Assembly: GCA_964405375.1 (NCBI GenBank)
Contig: CAYONQ010000068.1
Location: 1-15,633, forward strand
Reading direction: 5' to 3'
DNA: 15,633 nt
From: CAYONQ01 sp964405375
GTDB taxonomy: Bacteria; Planctomycetota; Phycisphaerae; Sedimentisphaerales; Anaerobacaceae
Below, piece by piece: positions 8,126-14,278 of the stretch; position 1 is the first letter of the stretch, and each line of letters begins with the position of its first letter. The notes below the pieces were generated by a model. That model ran no database searches. It saw only the letters and a list, made by a program, of their open reading frames with translations, and had not been told where the DNA came from. The position numbers and the translations under genes are program-made.

Positions 8126-8319
8126 CCCCGCACCTACTTCGAACAGAAAAGTATAAATCCTAAATCCTAATTTCTAAACTCTAAACAATATCAAAATACT
8201 AAATTCAAATGCTCCAAACATACTTGTTTTGAACATTTGAGTTTTGGTAATTAGAATTTGTTTGGGATTTCGAATTTAGATATTAGAATTTAACTTTGCT
8301 GCGCAAAGTAGGTGCGGGG
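8126..8319. repeat. Large imperfect palindromic element between convergent operons
   Basis: A perfect 14-bp inverted repeat (CCCCGCACCTACTT at 8126-8139, its complement at 8306-8319) encloses about 165 bp of AT-rich DNA that is itself an imperfect palindrome. The left arm is rich in CTAAA/TCCTAAAT units; the right arm has matching TTTAG/AATTTAGA units. The centre is at 8206-8239, CAAATGCTCCAAAC-6-GTTTTGAACATTTG with two mismatches. A small hairpin ACTTTG-5-CAAAGT sits at 8293-8309. No coding frame is seen between 8080 and 8350. Its position between converging operons suits a bidirectional transcription barrier; its form suits a mobile non-coding repeat family. Confidence 0.75.
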
Positions 8320-8350
8320 TAACGGTTTCTACCTACGCGGACTCAAGAAA

Positions 8351-9706
8351 TTAGAGGCGAAGACCGAGGTCTCGTGGACCCCTCTCCCCAGCCCTCGGCC
8401 TTACAAAACCGCCGTCATCCTGACGGTCAGGGCCGACACTGTACACCACATAACTTTCTTTATCCCAGCCGTATAGAAGATTCTCGCCCGTAAACGGATC
8501 CACCGGAATCGAGTCGATATAATCGCCGGACAAATCTTCCAAAGAATGAGGCAATTCGCCGTGAGAACGACGATATCGCTCAATCGCAATAGCTAAAACG
8601 GTACAGCGGATGCTTACAAGCGTTCCGGCGGTCAAACGAATAAAGGCGGCCCCGCTCGAGAACAACCTGCGGGACCTTTTTGCCGGTTCAGGCAGACTGC
8701 CAGCCGTTGCATCCAACGGTCCCGGCCAGGGACGACGCACAGCAGTTATCAACCGGGTCATATCACGAAAATACCGGATGGCCTTCTGTCGCATCCGAAG
8801 CCGCACCCGGAAACGCTCCGGCAAACGCAGCCGCTCCGGCAAATCAGGGGCATCCGGCTGTAGATACTGCGAAACAATATTCTCAGGTAGTAAATTCCTC
8901 GCCATCTCCGTCTGATAGACTCGTTCAGTCAAAAACATCTTTTCCAGAGCATCCGCCGGCATAGTTCCCGACAGCACCTCCTGCAACCTCGCCAATGATT
9001 GCCCCGATGGCCGACAAAATCTCAACAACAGATGGATATCCTTACACGCCAAATCTAAAACCCCCACCTTGATTGTATGCACGACGATAATCGGCTGGTG
9101 GTCAAATATGCGTGTCATTTTCAACATATTCACCGCCGAATCAGCCGCAGCATCGCCTTCACCGTCCAGAATTAACTTCAATGTCCGCGTAGATAACAAA
9201 GTGGCGGCTGTCCGCGCACGGCGCAAACGGTCCACGCACACCCCTATTCCTTTTTCAACGCTGATAACAGGGTCAAATAAACCGATGTCCGCCCCCCTGT
9301 CGAGATTTCTCAGTGTCGTCTGAAAACCCGCCAGTACCGAAGCCAGCTCTTCACGCTGCTCGATAGGAAACTCGCCTGCTGCCTCGGTGTTAATCTTCAT
9401 CCGATAGAAGACGTTAGCACGCACCAGCTTTTCTAAATCGTCGGCGGTCATGCCCGACAATGCCAGGCCATAGTAGTAAGACGCATCATCGACTGTGCCG
9501 GCCGGCTGCCGGCCCGCCGCCAAATCGGAAAAGCTGAGCGGCTCGCCCGACCGCACAACCTTGATAACCTCAGCGCCCAATTGCCTCTCCATCACATAGC
9601 CCGCCGATACTAAAGCGGCGAGTAACACCATCACCGCCAGCACCGACATCAGCACTATACGGCGCCACCACGGCAATGGCTGCTTTTCCTTCAACGGTTC
9701 ACTCAT
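8351..9706 (-). CDS. Membrane-anchored protein of unknown function with GspG-like C-terminal motif
   Basis: 451 residues from the ATG at 9706, chosen because GGAG lies 5 bases before it; the frame is open further upstream but only from a poor TTG. Residues 12-37 give a basic patch and one membrane helix (WWRRIVLMSVLAVMVLLAALV), with the rest probably outside the cytoplasm. The middle, about 45-370, is helical and charged and I recognise no family. Residues 374-433 (AIERYRRSHGELPHSLEDL, then IPVDPFTG, YSVGPD and DDGG) match the C-terminal pattern of type II secretion pseudopilin GspG. That pattern recurs in many planctomycete proteins that are not pilins. No pilin prepeptide is present. It is the last gene of the minus-strand operon, 74 bases after the sulfatase-fold gene. 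Role unknown. Confidence 0.75.
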   Translation of the reverse strand: MSEPLKEKQPLPWWRRIVLMSVLAVMVLLAALVSAGYVMERQLGAEVIKVVRSGEPLSFSDLAAGRQPAGTVDDASYYYGLALSGMTADDLEKLVRANVFYRMKINTEAAGEFPIEQREELASVLAGFQTTLRNLDRGADIGLFDPVISVEKGIGVCVDRLRRARTAATLLSTRTLKLILDGEGDAAADSAVNMLKMTRIFDHQPIIVVHTIKVGVLDLACKDIHLLLRFCRPSGQSLARLQEVLSGTMPADALEKMFLTERVYQTEMARNLLPENIVSQYLQPDAPDLPERLRLPERFRVRLRMRQKAIRYFRDMTRLITAVRRPWPGPLDATAGSLPEPAKRSRRLFSSGAAFIRLTAGTLVSIRCTVLAIAIERYRRSHGELPHSLEDLSGDYIDSIPVDPFTGENLLYGWDKESYVVYSVGPDRQDDGGFVRPRAGERGPRDLGLRL

Positions 9707-9780
9707 AATATCTCCGGATATATTTGCCGAACGTCCCTCGCCTGCCTTCTCGCACAAAAAGTAAATGTAAACTTATCATA

Positions 9781-11184
9781 CTATCGCAGATAGCCCAAGG
9801 ATTTGAGCTGGTTGCGAGTTTCCTCGTCTAATTCAACCTGCTCGGTTGTTTTTCTGCTGACTGTGCCGGCTTCGAGTTCAGCGTAGAAGGCCGCCTTGGG
9901 GTCGGTATCACCAAGATTCTGCTGGGCGCCGGGGTCAGAACGCAAGTCATAAAACTCCACCACGTTATTGACCTTCTCCCGCACGTACAGATGCTCACGA
10001 GAAACCACCGCCACATAGTCGAGGTCGGGGATGCAGTCATTTAGGCCGACAGCACTTATCGCAACCTCGTCCGGAAGCCGGTCGTTTTCCATCGGCAGCA
10101 GCGGCTTGCCATCAAGCGATTTCGGCACATCCAAGCCAGTCAAAGCAAATAACGTCGGGGCAATATCAATTGAGCGGACCTGTGCGCTGATTCTCACTCC
10201 GGCAGGCAATCGGCCCGGCCAGAGAAATATCAGCGGGACCTCGTACACCTCCGGGTAGAGGTTCTTGCCATGTTCAATGCTGCCATGTTCGCGGAATTCC
10301 TCGCCATGGTCGGATGTAATTACCACGATGGTGTTGTCAAACCAATTTTCTCTTTGAAGCTCTTTCAGCAGCTGGTCTATGGCGGCATCGACGGTTCGAA
10401 TCTCACCGTCGTAAAGCTTAATTATTCGTGGAACCACCCCCGGAGCGTCCAGCCCTTTCTGACGGTATAGAATATCCAGCTCATCGTCCGGTACCACACC
10501 CAGCCCGGGGATGGTTGCCGGCGGCTCGGAAAAAAACGGCCGGCTCGGCGCATACGGAGAGTGAACATCCATATAGTGCAGATAAAGAAAAACCGGCTTG
10601 CCTTGTGGTGCCTGTTTCAACAGCTCCAGCGCTGTTCGATTGACGTCCCAAGCGCTGCCGAAGGATGCTTCGCACGGCAGCGTGTGGTAGGTGTGGAACC
10701 CGGCATTAAAACCAAATATGGATTTAAGCCACGGGTTGGTGTTGACACCGATGGTGTAATACCCCTGCTCGGCAAGTGCCTCAGCTATGGTGGTCAGCCC
10801 ATCTGGCAGGACATCCTTGACGCCTTGGGCGCCGTGGCGTGACGGATTGCAGCCGGTCATAATCGAGCCCATAGAGGTCTTTGTCCAGCTGGAGGGGGCG
10901 ATTACACGCTTGAAGACCACCGCCTGCCCCGCCAGCCGCTCGAGGTTTGGCGTAGTCGGGGCTTCATAACCACCCACCGCACCACCCCAGTAGCCATAGC
11001 CGTAGACGCTCATATGGTCGGCCCGCAAGGTGTCAACCAAAAGCATAACAATATTGGGCAATTCCTGTCGGCGTCGCCTGCCGCAGCCACCCAGCCATAG
11101 CCCCGCTGACAGGCCTCCGTAAACGCCGTACTTTAGCACACTGCGCCGGCTCACGGCTTTATGTAAATCCTGCTTACGCCCCAT
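9781..11184 (-). CDS. Tat-exported sulfatase-fold enzyme, predicted lipoprotein, with Thr in place of the formylglycine Cys
   Basis: 467 residues. The N-terminus has a twin-arginine signal (SRRSVLK, 12-18) and a lipobox-like LGGC with C34, predicting a Tat-exported lipoprotein. The sulfatase fold shows D51 and D56 in VDTLRADH, D206 and H208 in HYMDVHSPY, D292-H293 in SDHGEEF and H305 in EHGK. The usual formylglycine motif C-x-P-x-R is absent: aligned on the following TG (110-111), the nucleophile position is T101 in SSWTKTSMGSIMTG. A threonine nucleophile is known in phosphotransferases and phosphodiesterases of this superfamily, so true sulfatase activity is doubtful. The protein ends in LKSLGYLR, the shared tail. 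It starts two bases after the upstream gene's stop, so the two are co-translated. Likely role: hydrolysis or transfer of phospho- or sulfo-groups at the cell surface. Confidence 0.83.
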   Translation of the reverse strand: MGRKQDLHKAVSRRSVLKYGVYGGLSAGLWLGGCGRRRRQELPNIVMLLVDTLRADHMSVYGYGYWGGAVGGYEAPTTPNLERLAGQAVVFKRVIAPSSWTKTSMGSIMTGCNPSRHGAQGVKDVLPDGLTTIAEALAEQGYYTIGVNTNPWLKSIFGFNAGFHTYHTLPCEASFGSAWDVNRTALELLKQAPQGKPVFLYLHYMDVHSPYAPSRPFFSEPPATIPGLGVVPDDELDILYRQKGLDAPGVVPRIIKLYDGEIRTVDAAIDQLLKELQRENWFDNTIVVITSDHGEEFREHGSIEHGKNLYPEVYEVPLIFLWPGRLPAGVRISAQVRSIDIAPTLFALTGLDVPKSLDGKPLLPMENDRLPDEVAISAVGLNDCIPDLDYVAVVSREHLYVREKVNNVVEFYDLRSDPGAQQNLGDTDPKAAFYAELEAGTVSRKTTEQVELDEETRNQLKSLGYLR

Positions 11185-11186
11185 AA

Positions 11187-12473
11187 TTAGCTACCTGTTG
11201 CAAGAAACCTGATTAGTCGGCCGGCATCAATTACAGACGGATGGTCGCCGATAAAGTCAGATACGGCCCGTTTATCTCTTATAAGCAAAAAGGCATTTTG
11301 ATAGGTATGCTTGCCGGTGAACGGACCTTTGCCGGCAAGCTGCTGTGCGGCCATAGAACCCTTTAGATTAAATCCTTTGTCGGCAATAAGAATCATATCC
11401 GGCGCGCTGCCCAGATGTGGGCCCGAGTAAACGTCTTCTTTTCTGTATATGTATTTTATAACCTTTCTGCCGTCAATTTGAAGCGAGTCAAAGAGCCCTT
11501 CCAAATCCTTCAAGCAGCGCTCTCTGTCACCGCCCTCAACACCGCCGGCGGGGTATTTGCCCCTTTGGTTTATGAAGATTCGGGCCGGGTCCAGCGCAAA
11601 CGCCTTCGTAGCCATATCGATATTCACCAGCTTCCGCTCGCTATTTTGCTTGAAGCTCAGAAACCCCTCGCTACTCAAAAGGTGGTTTACGTAAACATCC
11701 TTTTCGAGCGCCTCGAAGCCGTGGTCGGAAAGCAGTAAACAAGAGTCTTTTCCGGTAAGCTTGGAGCAGACTTCACCGATTACTTCATCGATTCTGCGAA
11801 AGTGGTTGAGAAAGTCATTATGATACTTATGGTCTTTGTCTTCGTAAGCATCGAACAAAAAATGCATCAGCCGGTCTGTTCCGGTGAATACCAGCATAAA
11901 GGTTTGCCAATCTTCGCCTTCCCAGAGATAACGGTAGGCCCGGATTCTCGCCTCAAGGGTCTTATCCAAATCTTCCAGAAACAGGTCTATCGAACTGTGG
12001 GCCTTCTGCGAATCAACATCCAGGCGATAGTCCATTTCTTTCAGCCGGGCTATGAATGACTTCGGATGAACACTTTTTTCAAAATCTATGGAAACAAAGC
12101 CCGATATGTGCACCCCATTCATCTCACTGACGGGATACGTCGAGGGAACATTCATTATAACGGATTTGCCCTTACCCCGGCCCCAGAACGGCGCCTGCTT
12201 AAGGTCACTGAAATTGGGAAACTTCATCTTATACGAATCAGGATGAATATCGACAAAACCAAAGATTCCGTGTTCACCAGGGTTGGTGCCGGTTATGATG
12301 GACGACCAGGCCACCGAGGAGATTTCCGGGATTGTAGAGCGCATAGGCGCAAAGAATCCGTCCCGGATTATTTGGCCGGTATTCGGCATCACATCGGCCT
12401 CGGCAAAATCCTTAAGCATACCAAACGGCACACCATCGAGGCCTATTATTACAGTTCTTGGGCTCTCTGACAT
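11187..12473 (-). CDS. Cytoplasmic type I phosphodiesterase / nucleotide pyrophosphatase family enzyme
   Basis: 428 residues from the ATG at 12473 (MSESPRTVIIGLDG), which lies 7 bases after AGGA and four bases after the cysN stop. The longer open frame, to 12557, overlaps cysN and adds residues unlike the family. There is no signal peptide or membrane segment, so it is probably cytoplasmic. Catalytic positions: D13 in GLDG, candidate nucleophile S52 in IPEISSVAWSSIITG, D200 and H204 in GTDRLMH, D250-H251 in SDHGF, and H389 in TGKHTYQ. It lacks the insertion seen in the two exported paralogues at 2767-7006, so it is the minimal version. Its tight link to cysN suggests it acts on a nucleotide or an activated intermediate, for example APS, but this is inference. 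It is followed two bases later by the sulfatase-fold gene. Confidence 0.85.
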   Translation of the reverse strand: MSESPRTVIIGLDGVPFGMLKDFAEADVMPNTGQIIRDGFFAPMRSTIPEISSVAWSSIITGTNPGEHGIFGFVDIHPDSYKMKFPNFSDLKQAPFWGRGKGKSVIMNVPSTYPVSEMNGVHISGFVSIDFEKSVHPKSFIARLKEMDYRLDVDSQKAHSSIDLFLEDLDKTLEARIRAYRYLWEGEDWQTFMLVFTGTDRLMHFLFDAYEDKDHKYHNDFLNHFRRIDEVIGEVCSKLTGKDSCLLLSDHGFEALEKDVYVNHLLSSEGFLSFKQNSERKLVNIDMATKAFALDPARIFINQRGKYPAGGVEGGDRERCLKDLEGLFDSLQIDGRKVIKYIYRKEDVYSGPHLGSAPDMILIADKGFNLKGSMAAQQLAGKGPFTGKHTYQNAFLLIRDKRAVSDFIGDHPSVIDAGRLIRFLATGS

Positions 12474-12477
12474 ACTC

Positions 12478-13707
12478 TCATCCTGCACCGGCAATAATCC
12501 CGCCGGCACATATATTCTCATCCTGCACAAGGACAAAACGACCCAATTCCTGAACATCGTTGAAGTCCTTGATGGCCACAGGATTCTTGGTCTTCAGAAT
12601 GACCTCCGCTACCTCAAGATTCTTCAGTATCTTGGCGTTCTGCTCAATAACTTCGAGAGTCGAGGAGTTAATCCTCCTGTTAATGCTCTCTATCTTACAG
12701 CTTGTCTCCTGCGTCGCACATCTTATAGTCAATTTCTGCCTCCCGTCGAAGTCCCGCTTAGCCATCCAGAAGATGCTCGCGGCGATGCTGTCGGTTACGA
12801 CCGGCTCGCTGCCCGGCAAACACACTATATCGCCGCGATTGAGAAAAACCGAATCTACGGTTGTCATCCCAATACATTCACTGGCAACGGCTCTGTCGGT
12901 ATCTTCGAGAAACTTCTCGATGGAATCAACGCTTGTCATCTGACCGCTCGGCAGAATTTTTATCCTGTCTCCTTTGGCGATTACGCCGGACTCCACCCTG
13001 CCGGCATTGATTCTCTTGTCTGCGACCTTATAAACATCCTGGACGGGAAAAAGCAGGGACTTGTCCTCAGGCGGCTGCCTGTTTTGCAAACTGTCCAAAC
13101 TCCCCAGAAACGTCGGGCCGTTATACCATTTCATACTGTCGGACTTTTTGGTGATATTGTCACCTTTGATTGCAGAAATCGGAATGTAAAAAATCGGCTC
13201 AATATCTATCGATTTCAGAAACTTCTGTATGTCTTTCTTAACGGCGTTGAAACTGTCCTGAGAAAAATCAACCAGGTCCATCTTATTCAAAACTACAACA
13301 ACCTGCTCCAGTCCGAGCAGTGATAACATATACGAATGCCGTTTGGTCTGTTCTCTAACACCCTCGGCGACATCAATAATCAGAACAGCGGCCTCGGCCT
13401 GCGAAGCGCCGGTAATCATATTCTTGACAAACTCCACGTGGCCCGGGGCATCGATTATTACGTAACGCCTTTTGCCGGTCTTGAAGAAAACCTGCGTCGT
13501 ATCAATCGTGATACCCTGCTTGCGCTCCTCTTCCAGATGGTCCAGCAGATAGGCAAATTCCGTATCTCTGCCCGCCTCGGCCGAGGCCTTTTGAATCTCC
13601 TCGATTTTGTCCGCAGCCAGCGAATCGGTGTCGTAAAGCAGTCTTCCTATCAGCGTCGATTTCCCGTGGTCGATGTGACCGACAATAACAAAGCTAAGTA
13701 CGTCCAT
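12478..13707 (-). CDS. cysN: CysN-like sulfate adenylyltransferase GTPase subunit
   Basis: 409 residues. The GTPase motifs are G1 GHIDHGKST (10-18), switch I GITIDT (65-70), G3 DAPGH (86-90) and G4 NKMD (141-144). EF-Tu-like domains II and III follow, with FPVQDVYK and IKILPSG typical of CysN. With CysD it should couple GTP hydrolysis to APS formation from ATP and sulfate. It lacks the short N-terminal extension of enterobacterial CysN and the residues after the last barrel strand, and no CysC (APS kinase) domain is fused. The G1 sequence GHIDHGKST is closer to elongation factor 1A than to the usual GSVDDGKST. The start is one base after the DUF2061 stop, with GAGG 6 bases upstream. Most parts match CysN; a distinct CysN-like GTPase cannot be excluded. 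Confidence 0.85.
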   Translation of the reverse strand: MDVLSFVIVGHIDHGKSTLIGRLLYDTDSLAADKIEEIQKASAEAGRDTEFAYLLDHLEEERKQGITIDTTQVFFKTGKRRYVIIDAPGHVEFVKNMITGASQAEAAVLIIDVAEGVREQTKRHSYMLSLLGLEQVVVVLNKMDLVDFSQDSFNAVKKDIQKFLKSIDIEPIFYIPISAIKGDNITKKSDSMKWYNGPTFLGSLDSLQNRQPPEDKSLLFPVQDVYKVADKRINAGRVESGVIAKGDRIKILPSGQMTSVDSIEKFLEDTDRAVASECIGMTTVDSVFLNRGDIVCLPGSEPVVTDSIAASIFWMAKRDFDGRQKLTIRCATQETSCKIESINRRINSSTLEVIEQNAKILKNLEVAEVILKTKNPVAIKDFNDVQELGRFVLVQDENICAGGIIAGAG

Positions 13708-13708
13708 T

Positions 13709-14026
13709 TCAATCCTCGTTGATATACCCCAGCTCTTTCAGCTTCTTCTTAATTTCCTCCATATCCCTTTCTTCGAGCGGTCTGTTTACCGGCAGAGAAG
13801 ATAATGGATGCCTCTTCTGGCCGAACTTTATAAACGACCAAAATCTCTCATGGATATAATAACATATTATCTTTGCCACCGCTTCCACGGAAGCTATGCC
13901 GATAGAGATATCTAATCTTTTAGTGAAAACAAAGGCAATCGAGCCGGTCGCAACGGCAGCAAGCAACCGGTAGCTGACCGCCTTCATTATTGAGCGTATG
14001 TGTGCCTCTCTGTTCTGAGTGGTCAT
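13709..14026 (-). CDS. DUF2061 membrane protein with C-terminal LGY tail
   Basis: 105 residues. Residues 10-70 match the DUF2061 pattern: RSIMKAVSYRLLAAVATGSI, a break, VEAVAKIICYYIHERFW. This gives two short membrane helices with a conserved arginine-serine start and HERFW end. From memory, DUF2061 genes often accompany cysC/cysD/cysN in Bacteroidetes and other bacteria, so this placement between cysD and cysN fits a role in sulfate activation or sulfate-related transport. The molecular role is not established. Residues 71-105 are a hydrophilic extension not part of the domain, ending KKLKELGYINED, which carries the LGY motif shared with three other proteins here. Only one base separates its stop from the cysN start. 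A 252-base gap with repeats separates it from cysD upstream. The ribosome site is weak (GAG). Confidence 0.85.
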   Translation of the reverse strand: MTTQNREAHIRSIMKAVSYRLLAAVATGSIAFVFTKRLDISIGIASVEAVAKIICYYIHERFWSFIKFGQKRHPLSSLPVNRPLEERDMEEIKKKLKELGYINED

Positions 14027-14069
14027 CTTACATACTCAAATTGACCGATTTATAGCAAATGTTAAATGT

Positions 14070-14094
14070 ATCCCGCCCCTCCGAGGGGCGGGAT
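14070..14094. repeat. GC-rich perfect hairpin in the cysD-DUF2061 gap
   Basis: ATCCCGCCCCT, loop CCG and AGGGGCGGGAT give an 11-bp perfect stem. No T-run follows on either strand, so it is not a standard terminator. It sits about 44 bases upstream of the DUF2061 start and could act as a processing or attenuation element in the operon mRNA. Confidence 0.7.
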
Positions 14095-14117
14095 GTAAGT
14101 CGATTTTTGACAATACA

Positions 14118-14224
14118 TTCCGCAATTTTGCATTTTGCACTTTGATTTTTACATTTTCAACGCCATCCGCCGTCAGGCGGGTTCCGCAATTTTGTATTTT
14201 ACACTTTGATTTTTGCATTTTCAA
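14118..14224. repeat. Two 43-bp AT-rich direct repeats around a small hairpin
   Basis: Units at 14118-14160 and 14182-14224 both begin TTCCGCAATTTTG and end CATTTTCAA; I count three differences in 43 bases. Between them sits CCGCC-GTCA-GGCGG, a small hairpin near 14167-14180. Frames that read through this stretch are low-complexity and I do not call them genes. Confidence 0.8.
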
Positions 14225-14277
14225 ACTGGCCCCCGCTGCTTCGCTTTTGCGAAGCAAAACGGCGGGGGTCAGTTTGA
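14221..14277. repeat. Long bipartite hairpin directly downstream of cysD
   Basis: TCAAACTG (14221-14228) pairs with CAGTTTGA (14270-14277), then CCCCCGC (14230-14236) with GCGGGGG (14262-14268), and an inner stem GCTTCGC-TTTT-GCGAAGC spans 14238-14255. It begins one base after the cysD stop codon at 14279-14281. In the operon transcript it could protect the cysD mRNA 3' end or partly block read-through to the downstream genes. No T-run follows. Confidence 0.75.
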
Positions 14278-14278
14278 G

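Noticed and set aside
9707..9757. Upstream TTG start for the GspG-tailed protein
   Set aside because: TTG without a good ribosome site; the ATG at 9706 has GGAG at proper spacing and sits just before the membrane helix.
9781..11184. Annotation as a classical formylglycine sulfatase
   Set aside because: No C/S-x-P-x-R motif; the aligned position is threonine.
12474..12557. Extended N-terminus of the cytoplasmic phosphodiesterase
   Set aside because: The extra 28 codons overlap the 3' end of cysN and do not resemble the family; the ATG at 12473 has a ribosome site and begins just before the conserved GLDG strand.
12283..13323. 346-codon plus-strand open frame
   Set aside because: It lies opposite CysN and the start of the cytoplasmic phosphodiesterase gene, both with intact motifs; no domain is visible in the antisense product.
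14070..14094. Rho-independent terminator
   Set aside because: The stem is strong but no T-run follows on either strand, and the downstream genes appear to depend on the same operon promoter.
14036..14257. Short minus-strand open frame in the cysD-DUF2061 gap
   Set aside because: The product is low-complexity, produced by the two 43-bp repeats and hairpins.
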